From an uncultured Roseobacter sp. (GTDB lineage Bacteria > Pseudomonadota > Alphaproteobacteria > Rhodobacterales > Rhodobacteraceae): a stretch of DNA of 64,000 nucleotides. The notes under the pieces are model-generated. The model saw only the letters and a program-made list of their open reading frames with translations. It was not told the origin of the DNA and did no database searches. The stretch covers positions 1 through 64,000 of the forward strand of contig NZ_CANLQB010000008.1 of NCBI RefSeq assembly GCF_947493125.1, read 5' to 3'. The translations under genes were made by a program, and so were the position numbers. Numbering within the stretch: the first letter of the stretch is position 1; each line of letters starts with the position of its first letter. Shown here piece by piece: positions 46,095 through 55,159 of the stretch.

Positions 46095-47732
46095 CTAGTT
46101 CCCGGCGCTTTCCATTTTGCGATGTTTCAGCACCTCTTCGAGCCAGCCGAGCTTCATTTCCGGCACAGAACTCAACAAAAGGTCGGTATAGTCGTCAAAG
46201 GGCGGGCTGAGCACCTGAGACTTGGACCCGTAGCGCACGACGCTGCCCTGGTACATCACCGCGATGCTGTCCGCGATGGCGCGCACCGTGGCGAGATCGT
46301 GGGTGATGAAGAGGTAGGCCACGTCTTCGCGCTTTTGCAACTCCAGCAGCAGCTTGAGGATGCCGTCGGCCACCAGCGGGTCGAGCGCGGAGGTGACCTC
46401 GTCGCAGATGATGAGCTTGGGCTTGGCGGCGAGCGCCCGGGCGATGCAGACGCGCTGTTTCTGACCCCCCGAGAGTTCCGCCGGGTAGCGCTCCTGAAAG
46501 CCCACGCCCAGCTCGATCTGGTCGAGCAGCTCCTGGATGCGTTTTTGTTTCTCGGCGCCTTTGAGGCCGAAGTAGAACTCGAGCGGGCGGCCAATGATGG
46601 TGCCCACGGTCTGGCGCGGGTTCATCGCCGTGTCGGCCATCTGGTAGATCATCTGCAACTCGCGCAGGTCGTCGAGGGGCCGGGTGGCGAGGTCGGGTGT
46701 GAGGGTGCGCCCGTCAAAGGTGATCTGCCCTGCGCTGGGCGGCAGAAGCCCGGTGATCACGCGCGCGAGGGTGGATTTGCCGGAGCCGCTCTCGCCCACG
46801 ACGGCGAGGGTCTGGCCCGGGTGCAGATCGACGGTGATGTCTTTCAGCACGTCGAAATCTGTGCCCTTGTAGCGGGCGGTGATGGTCTCGACCTTGAGCA
46901 CGGGGGTGGCGGTGGGTTGCTTCTCCTCGTGTCGGATCGAGCGCACCGAGACGAGCGCTTTGGTGTAGTCTTCGCGGGGCGCGTTGATGATCTGGTCGGT
47001 GGTGCCGTATTCGACCATGGCGCCCTGTTGCAGCACCATGATGTGGTCGGAGACCTGGGCCACCACGGCGAGATCATGGGTGATGTATAGGGCCGCCACG
47101 CCGGTGTCGCGGATTGCGTCCTTGATCGCGGCGAGCACGTCGATTTGCGTCGTGACGTCGAGCGCGGTGGTGGGCTCGTCGAAGACCACCAGATCGGGCT
47201 CGGGGCAGAGAGCGAGCGCCGTCATGCAGCGCTGGAGCTGGCCGCCTGAGACCTGGTGCGGGTAGCGGCTGCCGATATTTTCCGGGTCGGGCAGGCCGAG
47301 CTTGCGGAAAAGCTCCACCGCGCGGGCTTCGGCTTGGGCCTTGGTGAATTTGTTCTGGAAGATCGCGGCTTCGGTGACCTGCTCCATGATCTGTTTGGCG
47401 GGGTTGAAGGAGGCGGCGGCGGATTGGCTGACGTAGGTGACCTCGCCGCCGCGGAGCCTGCGGACGTCGCGGAACGGGGCCTTGAGGATGTCGCGGCCGT
47501 TGACCTCGACCGAGCCACCGGTGATTTCGACGCCGCCGCGCCCGTAGGCCATGGAGGCAAGCCCGATGGTGGATTTGCCGGCACCGGATTCGCCGATGAG
47601 GCCGAGGACCTTGCCGGGGGCGAGGTCGAAGTCGACGCCGTGCACGATGTCGATGTCGCGGGGTTTTTCACCCGGCGGGTAGATGGTGGCGCCGATTTTC
47701 AGGCCGCGGACTTTGAGGAGCGGGTCGGTCAT
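46095..47732 (-). CDS. Dipeptide/oligopeptide ABC transporter, duplicated ATP-binding protein
   Basis: Two Walker A motifs (GESGAGKSTIGL, GESGSGKSTLAR) and two signatures (VSGGQLQRCMTAL, LSGGQKQRVCIAR); start trimmed to MTDPLLKVRG. Confidence 0.93.
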   Translation of the reverse strand: MTDPLLKVRGLKIGATIYPPGEKPRDIDIVHGVDFDLAPGKVLGLIGESGAGKSTIGLASMAYGRGGVEITGGSVEVNGRDILKAPFRDVRRLRGGEVTYVSQSAAASFNPAKQIMEQVTEAAIFQNKFTKAQAEARAVELFRKLGLPDPENIGSRYPHQVSGGQLQRCMTALALCPEPDLVVFDEPTTALDVTTQIDVLAAIKDAIRDTGVAALYITHDLAVVAQVSDHIMVLQQGAMVEYGTTDQIINAPREDYTKALVSVRSIRHEEKQPTATPVLKVETITARYKGTDFDVLKDITVDLHPGQTLAVVGESGSGKSTLARVITGLLPPSAGQITFDGRTLTPDLATRPLDDLRELQMIYQMADTAMNPRQTVGTIIGRPLEFYFGLKGAEKQKRIQELLDQIELGVGFQERYPAELSGGQKQRVCIARALAAKPKLIICDEVTSALDPLVADGILKLLLELQKREDVAYLFITHDLATVRAIADSIAVMYQGSVVRYGSKSQVLSPPFDDYTDLLLSSVPEMKLGWLEEVLKHRKMESAGN

Positions 47733-47765
47733 GGTGTGTCCTGTGGTGGGGCGTCGGGTGGTCTG

Positions 47766-47780
47766 TTTGGCTGCGCCAAA
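47766..47780. repeat. Intergenic hairpin in the dpp-like operon
   Basis: TTTGGC-TGC-GCCAAA, extended imperfectly by CGGGTGG...CCACCCG. Confidence 0.55.
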
Positions 47781-47814
47781 GGCGCCCACCCGCCAGCCCC
47801 TGGGTTCTGGTGCG

Positions 47815-48627
47815 TCATCCGCGGCCGCCCTTCAGCGAGGTGGTGCGGCCCAGCACCCAGTCGGCGACGAGGTTGATGGAGATGCAGAGCACCGCGATGG
47901 CGAAGGCGGGGTAGAGGGCGGCGGCGATGCCGTAGTTGATGCCCTCCTTGTTCTCTTTCACGATGCCGCCCCAGTCGGCCTGCGGGGGCTGCACGCCGAG
48001 GCCCAGGAAGCTGAGCGTGGAGACGAAGAGCACGGCGAAGATGAAGCGCAGGCCCATTTCGGCGACGAGCGGCGAGAGGGCGTTGGGCAGGGTTTCGCGG
48101 AAGATGATCCAGCCGATTTTCTCGCCCCTGAGCCGGGCGGCCTCGACGTAGTCCATCACCGTGATGTCTACCGCAACCGCGCGGGCAAGGCGGTAGACGC
48201 GGGTGCTGTCGAGGAGCCCCATGAGCACGATCAGGATGGTGATGGTGGTGGGCATGACCGAGAGCACGACGAGCGCGAAGATGAGCGTGGGGATCGACAT
48301 GATGAGGTCGACGAAGCGGCTGAGCGTCTGGTCGATCCAGCCACCCGAGACGGCGGCGAAGAAGCCGAGGACGGAGCCGAGCACGAAGCTGAGCGCGGTG
48401 GCGGCGGTGGCGATGAAGATGGTGGTCTGACCGCCGTAGATCATGCGGGAGAGCAGGTCGCGTCCGATGCTGTCGGTGCCGAGCAGGAATTGATCGGAGG
48501 GCGGCTCCCAGACGTCGCCCACCACTTCGGCCATGCCGTAGGGCGCAATGAGGGGGGCGAAGATGGCCGTGAGGAAGAAGAGGCTGGTGACGATGAGGCC
48601 GAGGAGGGCGGCGAAGGGGACTCTCAT
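47815..48627 (-). CDS. Peptide ABC transporter permease (DppC-type)
   Basis: LGTDSIGRDLLSRMIYGGQTTIFIATAATALSFVLGSVLGFFAA; YVEAARLRGEKIGWIIFRETLPNALSPL. Confidence 0.93.
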   Translation of the reverse strand: MRVPFAALLGLIVTSLFFLTAIFAPLIAPYGMAEVVGDVWEPPSDQFLLGTDSIGRDLLSRMIYGGQTTIFIATAATALSFVLGSVLGFFAAVSGGWIDQTLSRFVDLIMSIPTLIFALVVLSVMPTTITILIVLMGLLDSTRVYRLARAVAVDITVMDYVEAARLRGEKIGWIIFRETLPNALSPLVAEMGLRFIFAVLFVSTLSFLGLGVQPPQADWGGIVKENKEGINYGIAAALYPAFAIAVLCISINLVADWVLGRTTSLKGGRG

Positions 48628-48650
48628 GTTTGCGGCTTTCGGCGGGGGTG

Positions 48651-48705
48651 GCGGGACGGCGCTGTTGCGCGGACGCGCAAGGCGCCCCGCCCGCCGTCCC
48701 GCGTT
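48651..48705. repeat. Nested hairpins in the permease-permease gap
   Basis: GCGGGACGGC...GCCGTCCCGC arms enclosing TTGCGCG-ga-CGCGCAA. Confidence 0.65.
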
Positions 48706-48736
48706 TGGGGCTTTACTTCTGAGGGGGTGTTGGACT

Positions 48737-48762
48737 CCGCAGGTTTGCTGGGCAAACCCGCT
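48737..48762 (+). repeat. CCGCAGGTTT-hairpin element
   Basis: CCGCAGGTTTGC-TGG-GCAAACCCGCTC; same family as 26549-26574. Confidence 0.7.
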
Positions 48763-48805
48763 CTGTCCCCACGAAGTGATCGGGTCCTATTTTCAATAGG
48801 TCCGA

Positions 48806-49762
48806 TCACTTTGGATGCCTCAATCGCGGGTTGGTCAGGATCGACACCAGATCGGCGATCAGGTTCAGCCCGATGTAGACCGCCGCGAAGATCAGCCCGC
48901 AGGCCTGCACCACCGGGACGTCGCGTTTGCTCACGTGATCCACAAGGTATTGCCCCATGCCGGGATAGGCGAAGACGACCTCGACCACCACGACACCGAC
49001 CACAAGGTAGGCCAGGTTCAGCATCACCACGTTCACGATGGGCGCGATGGCGTTGGGGAAGGCGTGCTTGCGGATGATCTTGAGCATGCCGAGGCCCTTG
49101 AGCTCTGCCGTCTCGATGTACGCCGATTGCATCACGTTGAGGATCGCCGCACGGGTCATGCGCATCATATGCGCGAGCACCACGAGCGTCAGCACGATGA
49201 CCGGCACGGCGATGGCGTCGAGCTTTTGCCAGACGCTCATGCCGTCGTTGATGATGGCCACCGAGGGGAACCAGCCGAGCTGGATCGAGATCCAGTAGAT
49301 CAGCACGTAGCCGATCATGAATTCGGGGATCGAGATGGTGGTGAGCGTGACCGCCGAGATCAGCTTGTCGGGCCAGCGGTCCTTGTAGCGCACGGCCAGA
49401 AGCCCAAGAAAGATTGCCAGCGGCACGGCGATCACCGCGGCCCAGAAGGCGAGGAAGAGGGTGTTCGAGAGGCGCCGGCCAATGTCTTCGGAGATGCTGC
49501 GCCCGGAGGTGAGCGCGGTGCCCAGATCGCCTGTCAGGATGCCGCCCAGCCAGTCGAAATAGCGGGTGAGCGGCGGCTCGTTGAGCCCGAGTTCGGCGCG
49601 CAGGTTGGCGAGCGCTTCGGGGGTGGCGGATTGGCCGAGGATTTGCTGGGCCACGTCACCGGGCAGGATCATCGTGCCTGCAAAGATCAGGATCGAGACC
49701 AGGATGAGGAGCAGCAGACCCAGCGCGAGGCGCTGGATCAAAAGCTGCATCATAGGGGACAT
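48806..49762 (-). CDS. Peptide ABC transporter permease (DppB-type)
   Basis: MQLLIQRLALGLLLLILVSILIFAGTMILPGDVAQQILGQSATPEALANLRAELGLNEPPLTRYFDWLGGILTGDLGTAL. Confidence 0.94.
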   Translation of the reverse strand: MSPMMQLLIQRLALGLLLLILVSILIFAGTMILPGDVAQQILGQSATPEALANLRAELGLNEPPLTRYFDWLGGILTGDLGTALTSGRSISEDIGRRLSNTLFLAFWAAVIAVPLAIFLGLLAVRYKDRWPDKLISAVTLTTISIPEFMIGYVLIYWISIQLGWFPSVAIINDGMSVWQKLDAIAVPVIVLTLVVLAHMMRMTRAAILNVMQSAYIETAELKGLGMLKIIRKHAFPNAIAPIVNVVMLNLAYLVVGVVVVEVVFAYPGMGQYLVDHVSKRDVPVVQACGLIFAAVYIGLNLIADLVSILTNPRLRHPK

Positions 49763-49766
49763 GCGC

Positions 49767-51347
49767 TTATACGACCCACATCCTCATGGGGGCGTAGTTG
49801 TGCATGAGGCTGAAGCCTTTCACGCCTTCGATGAAGCCTGCGACACGGTCGCTGCTGGCTTCGATGAAGTCGTTGAACATCGGGCAGATGAGCCCGCCTT
49901 CGTCGCGCAGGAGCGTGCCCATGTCGGCATACATCTGCGTGCGCTTGGCCTGGTCGAGCTCGGCGCGCGCGGCGACGAGCAGCTGGTCGAACTGTTCGTT
50001 GAAGAAGCGCGTGTCGTTCCAGTCGGCCGAGGACTGATAGGCGGTGGAGAACATCTGGTCCTGCGTGGGGCGGCCGCCCCAGTAGGAGGTGCAGAAGGGC
50101 TGTACGTTCCAGACCTCGGACCAGTAGCCGTCATTGGGCTCGCGCTTGATTTCCAGCGGAATGCCCGCTGCCTGGCAGGACTGCTGGAAGAGCGCGGAGG
50201 CATCGACCGCACCCGGGAAGGAGTTCTCGGAGGTGCGCAGCAGCACGGGGCCATCGACGCCCGCCTTGTCGAAGTGGAACTTGGCCTTCTCGGGGTCGAA
50301 TTCGCGTTGCTCGAACTCGGTGTAGAAGGGGTAGGAGGCGTTGATGGGGGTGTCGTTGCCCACGGAGCCGTAGCCGAAGAGGATCTTGTCGACCATCTCC
50401 TGCCGGTTGATCGCATGCTTCAGCGCCAGACGCAGGTCATTGTTGTCGAACGGTGCCGTGTTGCAGTGCATGATAAAGACGTAATGCCCGGGCCCGGAGG
50501 TCTGGTGCACGGTGATGTTGGGCGCGCGTGCGACGAGGCCTGCGGTGCGCGGCGGCACCCGGTCGATGAGGTCGACCTGGCCCGACTGCAGGGCGGCGAC
50601 ACGGGCGGTGTTGTCGTTCAGCACCAGCATCTCGATGGTTTCGGCGTTGCCCAGATCACCCCAGTAGTTGGGGTTCTTCTCGGCCACGAAGCGGACACCC
50701 ATGTCCACGTCCTTCATAATGTAGGGGCCGGTGCCGATGGCGGCTGTGGGGTCGTCCTTGCCGCCGCCCGGCTGGATCATCAGGTGATAATCGGTCATCA
50801 GGTAGGGCAGGTCGGCGTTGGGGCTTTTCAGTATAATTTCAACGGTGTCGCCATCGGCGCGCACATCCTGGATGTCGCGCAGGAGGCCAAGCGCGCCCGA
50901 CTTCGTGTCTTCGCCGGCGTGGCGGTCGAGGGTTTCGACCACATCCTCGGCGGTCACGTCCTGGCCGTTGGAAAATGCGATGCCCTGACGCAGCTTGAAG
51001 CGCCAGGTGGTGGCGTCGTCGGAGCCCTCGAAGCTCTCCGCGACCTTGCCGGTGATGCCGCCATCGTCATCGAGTTCGACCAGGGGCTCGCCCCAGAAGC
51101 GCGCGGCCTGAAGCGCCACGGTGTTGGTCGCAAGGGCTGGATCTAGGCTGTCGGTGGTGGAGCCGCCCTGGGCCGCCATGCGCAGGGTGCCGCCCTTCTT
51201 GGGGCCATCGGCGCGCACCTGGCTCGCGATCATCGCGTTGGCCATCGCGGCGGTGACACCGAGGGCGGCGGCACGTCCGATGAAGTCGCGGCGGCTCATC
51301 AGGCCTTTGGTCACGCGGGTGCTGAGGTATCTGAGTTCGTCGTTCAT
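49767..51347 (-). CDS. Peptide ABC transporter substrate-binding protein with Tat signal
   Basis: MSRRDFIGRAAALGVTAAMANAM twin-arginine leader; SBP family 5 features (AESFEGSDDATTWRFKLRQGIAFSNGQDVTAEDVV). Confidence 0.93.
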   Translation of the reverse strand: MNDELRYLSTRVTKGLMSRRDFIGRAAALGVTAAMANAMIASQVRADGPKKGGTLRMAAQGGSTTDSLDPALATNTVALQAARFWGEPLVELDDDGGITGKVAESFEGSDDATTWRFKLRQGIAFSNGQDVTAEDVVETLDRHAGEDTKSGALGLLRDIQDVRADGDTVEIILKSPNADLPYLMTDYHLMIQPGGGKDDPTAAIGTGPYIMKDVDMGVRFVAEKNPNYWGDLGNAETIEMLVLNDNTARVAALQSGQVDLIDRVPPRTAGLVARAPNITVHQTSGPGHYVFIMHCNTAPFDNNDLRLALKHAINRQEMVDKILFGYGSVGNDTPINASYPFYTEFEQREFDPEKAKFHFDKAGVDGPVLLRTSENSFPGAVDASALFQQSCQAAGIPLEIKREPNDGYWSEVWNVQPFCTSYWGGRPTQDQMFSTAYQSSADWNDTRFFNEQFDQLLVAARAELDQAKRTQMYADMGTLLRDEGGLICPMFNDFIEASSDRVAGFIEGVKGFSLMHNYAPMRMWVV

Positions 51348-51462
51348 TGGTGTCTCCCGGTTTTTGGCTCGGCGCGTGCCGCGCCTTGTTCGTTTTGTCA
51401 GTAGGCTTGCGCATTTCGCCCCGCGTCGCAAGGGGGTTTCCCTCAATTCGATACCGCCGGTC

Positions 51463-53448
51463 TCAGAGGTGATCGCGCGGGACGCTGTCCGTGACGTCGC
51501 GCTCGTAGATGAGCGCGTCGTTCTCATAGGCTTCGAGACGGGCGGTGAGGTGGAAATGGGTGGCGTCCGCCCACATGTCGCAGCGGGTTTCCGTGCGCAG
51601 GCGTATGGTGTCGCGCTCCATCTCCTGGGTCCAGTGGCAGTGGCCGCGGGCCGAGAGCGGGTCGTCGGGGTGGATCGACCAGGTTTCGCGCGCGGCCGAG
51701 CCCGAGATGAGCCCGTGATCAAGGTCGCGGCGTTTGCCGAAATCGTCCTCGATGCGGAGGGTCACCGTGCCGCTTGTCATGTCGACGGTGCGGGTGCGGC
51801 TGTTGCCGGGGGCGCGCAGCGTTTCGGTCTGCTGAGGCGGGGCGCTCTCGGGCGGGGCGAACTGGACTTCGTCACGGCGCGCGGTGCGGCGGACGGGCAG
51901 GTGCAGGCTGCCGCCCTGCAGCGTGATCGTGGCGGCCTGCGGCGCGGGCCAGAGGAGCGGCCAATAGGCCGTGGAAACGGCGAGCCGCAGCTTGTGTCCC
52001 TTGGGCAGTCGGTAGGCGATGGTGTCGAGCCAGAGCTCCACCGGCATCGGTGCGCCCACAGGCATAGGTGCTGGGTCGGCGGGGTCTTCGCGGTGGCTGA
52101 GGTTGAGCACGCCGTAGGTGATCCGGGTGGAGGCGCCGTCGGGGTGCACGTCACAGAGCCGGACGGCGATCTGGGCCTGGGGCTGGTCACTGCTGAGCCG
52201 CAGCCGCACCTTGGGCGCGCCGAAGATGTCGGTGTCCTGATCCGCGGGCGCGGTGTCGAAGGTCGCGGATTTCGCGTCATCCTCGCGCTGGTCGCCGGGC
52301 ATTTCCGGCCCGAGCCAGATGGCACAGTATTCGCCCGCCTCGGCGCCCGTGTCCTGGGGGGAGCAGATCGGGGTGGAGATGTTGCCGCGCCCGTCCGACA
52401 GCCCGTGCTGGTTGAGATAGAGGGTGCGGTGCGGGATGTGCGCGGTGGCGCCGTCGGCCTCGGCCACCCAGCGCCCGGGGCGGTCGGTATACCAGCGCGC
52501 GGGGCGGACGCTGTCCATCAGATAGGCGCGGTAGTCGGGATCGTCCCCGACGCCGGTGTGGATGTCCTTGAGCCAGCGGTCCCACCAGCGCAGCGCCTCT
52601 TGCAGAAAGCCGATGCGCGGCTCCGGCACTGCGAAGTGCGGGTATTTGTGCACCCAGGGGCCTACGATCCCCTTGCAGCCGGGCAGGGCTTGAACGAGCT
52701 GCGGGACGGCGTTCTTATAGGCGTCGCCCCAGCCGCCGATGGCGAGCACGCGAGCTTTGATGGCACCGTAGTCCTCGCAGACCGAGCCGTGTCGCCAATA
52801 GGCATCGCGCCGCTGGTGGCGCAGCCATGTACTGGGCAGGAAGGGTTCGTGTTCAAGGCGTTGCAGCCAGGCCTCGCGCCAGTCATCGCGCAGGGCCGGG
52901 TCGGGCGCGCGGGAGGAGTAGGACCACATGGTGGCGCCCCAGCCGAGGTTTTCATTGAGCAGGCAGCCGCCCTTGTAGTGGATGTCATCGGCAAAACGGT
53001 CGACGGTCGAGCAGAGGGTGATGACAGCTTTCAGAGGCGCCGGCGCGAGGGCCGCGACCTGCAGGCCGTTGAACCCGCCCCAGCTGATCCCCATCATGCC
53101 GACGGTCCCGGAGCACCAGGGCTCCGCCGCCAGCTGCTCGATGACCTCCACGGCGTCCGAGAGCTCCTGCGGGGTGTATTCATCCGCCATCAGCCCCTCG
53201 CTGTCGCCATTGCCGCGCATGTCGACGCGCACGCAGGCATAGCCGCGCTGCGCAAACCACGGATGGGTCAGCGCGTCGCGGTCGGTTGTGCCGTCGCGTT
53301 TGCGGTAGGGCAGATATTCGAGGATCACCGGGACGGGGTTGCCTGTGGCATCCACCGGGCGCCAGATGCGGGCGGAGAGGCGGGTGCCGTCGGAGAGCGT
53401 GATCCCGTGGTCGGGCAGCTCTTCGATCTCGCGGAGGGTGGTGCTCAT
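51463..53448 (-). CDS. CocE/NonD family hydrolase (X-Pro dipeptidyl-peptidase-like)
   Basis: VILEYLPYRKRDGTTDRDALTHPWFAQRGYACVRVDMRGNGDSEG; GTVGMMGISWGGFNGLQVAALAP (GxSxGG). Confidence 0.92.
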   Translation of the reverse strand: MSTTLREIEELPDHGITLSDGTRLSARIWRPVDATGNPVPVILEYLPYRKRDGTTDRDALTHPWFAQRGYACVRVDMRGNGDSEGLMADEYTPQELSDAVEVIEQLAAEPWCSGTVGMMGISWGGFNGLQVAALAPAPLKAVITLCSTVDRFADDIHYKGGCLLNENLGWGATMWSYSSRAPDPALRDDWREAWLQRLEHEPFLPSTWLRHQRRDAYWRHGSVCEDYGAIKARVLAIGGWGDAYKNAVPQLVQALPGCKGIVGPWVHKYPHFAVPEPRIGFLQEALRWWDRWLKDIHTGVGDDPDYRAYLMDSVRPARWYTDRPGRWVAEADGATAHIPHRTLYLNQHGLSDGRGNISTPICSPQDTGAEAGEYCAIWLGPEMPGDQREDDAKSATFDTAPADQDTDIFGAPKVRLRLSSDQPQAQIAVRLCDVHPDGASTRITYGVLNLSHREDPADPAPMPVGAPMPVELWLDTIAYRLPKGHKLRLAVSTAYWPLLWPAPQAATITLQGGSLHLPVRRTARRDEVQFAPPESAPPQQTETLRAPGNSRTRTVDMTSGTVTLRIEDDFGKRRDLDHGLISGSAARETWSIHPDDPLSARGHCHWTQEMERDTIRLRTETRCDMWADATHFHLTARLEAYENDALIYERDVTDSVPRDHL

Positions 53449-53494
53449 GGGCGGACGGTTGCCCCCGCGCGCGCGGTTGTCAAGCGTGGGACGC

Positions 53495-53568
53495 GGTGGC
53501 CTGAAAGCCCACCGCACCTGCCTGTCCTGGCGTCTGTGCTGGCAGGTAGGGTGGGCTTTCAGGCCACC
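53495..53568. repeat. Large perfect inverted repeat (REP-like)
   Basis: GGTGGCCTGAAAGCCCACC (53495-53513) / GGTGGGCTTTCAGGCCACC (53550-53568), 19-bp perfect arms with inner ACCTGCC/GGCAGGT. Confidence 0.85.
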
Positions 53569-53578
53569 CTTGGTCGCA

Positions 53579-54685
53579 TCAATCCCGCAGGCCGATCACG
53601 AGATCCATGACGTTAGTGCCCGTGGGGCCGGTCTTCAGAAGAGCGCCGTGCGCGTCGAGCCAGCTGCCCGCGTCCGCGCGGGCGAGCGCATCCTGCGCGG
53701 TGTCGTCCCATGTGCTGCCGTCGACCACGGCGCCGGCGGCGTCTGTGGGGCCATCCGTCCCATCGGTGCCGGCGACCAGAAGACGCAGACCGTTTTGCCC
53801 TTGAATCTCGCGCGCCAGCATCAGGGCCAGTGCCTGGTTGCGCCCGCCACGCCCGGGGTTCGGTGGCAGCACCACGGTGGGCTCGCCGCCGAAGATGTGC
53901 ACGCCGGGCTGTGCCGCGCGCAGGGCGGCGCCGATGCGGGGGGCGAGCGCCATGATATCGTCGTAGAGCGTTTCGTCATTTGTGGCGACCGGCAGGCCTG
54001 TGCGCCTGGCGGCTTCGGCGACGGCGGCCCGGGCGATGGCGTTGCTGGCCACGATGCGGGCGTCGAACGCGAAATCGCGCCGTTCCGGAGCGTCTCCGAT
54101 CCCCGACCCGATGACCGCAAGGCTGTCGCCCTCCACATCCGAGATGGCGAGGGTTGTCACCGACGCGCCTTTGAACTGGCCCAGCAGCTTGCCACCCTTC
54201 ACGCGGCTCACGGCGGTGCGGGCGGCATTCATTGCGTGGATGTCGGCACCCGAGGCGAGCATTTCCTGCGCGCGGGCCGTCAGACCTGCGAGATCGAGAC
54301 CGTCTACGGGCGCTTCGGCCAGCGCGGAGGCCCCGCCGGAGACCAGTATCAGGAGGTGGCTATCGGGGTTCATGCCGGACACCACGTCCAGCAGGCGTGC
54401 GCCTGCAGCGAGGCTGTTCTCGTCCAGCACCGGATGCGCGGACTCCCTGACCTCGGCGCCCTCGGGCGCACCGTCGGCGTGGTGATATTTGGTCACCACC
54501 AGCAGCGGCGCATCCGGGAAGGCGTCATGGGCGGCGCGGGCCATGGCGCTGGCCGCCTTGCCGACGGCGATGATCTGATCTGGTTGCCGGCAGGCGCGCG
54601 CAGCCAGTGCAGCCCGCACCGCGTTGTCCCCGCGCACGGCGTTCACACCCGCCCAGAACAGCTCTTCCAAATCCGCGGTGTGCAT
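53579..54685 (-). CDS. Glycerate 2-kinase / MOFRL family kinase
   Basis: IIAVGKAASAMARAA; HPVLDENSLAAGARLLDVV; LILVSGGASALAEAPVDGL; GRGGRNQALALMLA; AGTDGTDGPTDAAGAVVDG. Confidence 0.9.
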   Translation of the reverse strand: MHTADLEELFWAGVNAVRGDNAVRAALAARACRQPDQIIAVGKAASAMARAAHDAFPDAPLLVVTKYHHADGAPEGAEVRESAHPVLDENSLAAGARLLDVVSGMNPDSHLLILVSGGASALAEAPVDGLDLAGLTARAQEMLASGADIHAMNAARTAVSRVKGGKLLGQFKGASVTTLAISDVEGDSLAVIGSGIGDAPERRDFAFDARIVASNAIARAAVAEAARRTGLPVATNDETLYDDIMALAPRIGAALRAAQPGVHIFGGEPTVVLPPNPGRGGRNQALALMLAREIQGQNGLRLLVAGTDGTDGPTDAAGAVVDGSTWDDTAQDALARADAGSWLDAHGALLKTGPTGTNVMDLVIGLRD

Positions 54686-54694
54686 GAGGCCTCC

Positions 54695-55141
54695 CTAGGG
54701 CTGATCGGTGTCGAGCCACAGGGTGACCGGGCCGTCATTGACCAGAGCCACTGCCATATCCGCGCCGAAGCGTCCAGTCTCGACAGGCACGTCGAGCGCC
54801 TGCAGGGCCGCGGCGAAGGCTTCGTAGAGCGCCTGGGCCTGATCCGGTTTGGCGGCGCCAGAAAAGCCGGGGCGGTTGCCGCGCGAGGTGTCGGCGGCGA
54901 GGGTGAACTGACTGACCACAAGTGCCGCCCCGCCGGTCTGGGCGAGGCTGAGGTTCATCTTGCCCGCGTCATCCTTGAAGAGCCGCAGCTTGCTGACCTT
55001 GGCGGCAAGCCGTTCGGCGGTCTCCACATCATCGCCGGGCATCGCACAGACGAGGATCAGCAGGCCCGGGCCGATTTTGCCGATGACCTCAGCCTCGACC
55101 GTGACCGAGGCCTCGGAGACCCGTTGCAAGAGCGCGCGCAT
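54695..55141 (-). CDS. dtd: D-aminoacyl-tRNA deacylase
   Basis: [66 protein letters not shown]. Confidence 0.95.
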   Translation of the reverse strand: MRALLQRVSEASVTVEAEVIGKIGPGLLILVCAMPGDDVETAERLAAKVSKLRLFKDDAGKMNLSLAQTGGAALVVSQFTLAADTSRGNRPGFSGAAKPDQAQALYEAFAAALQALDVPVETGRFGADMAVALVNDGPVTLWLDTDQP

Positions 55142-55159
55142 GGTGGTCCTTTCAGAAGG

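Noticed and set aside
51121-53610. 829-aa plus-strand ORF
   Set aside because: Antisense shadow of the CocE/NonD hydrolase and substrate-binding protein genes
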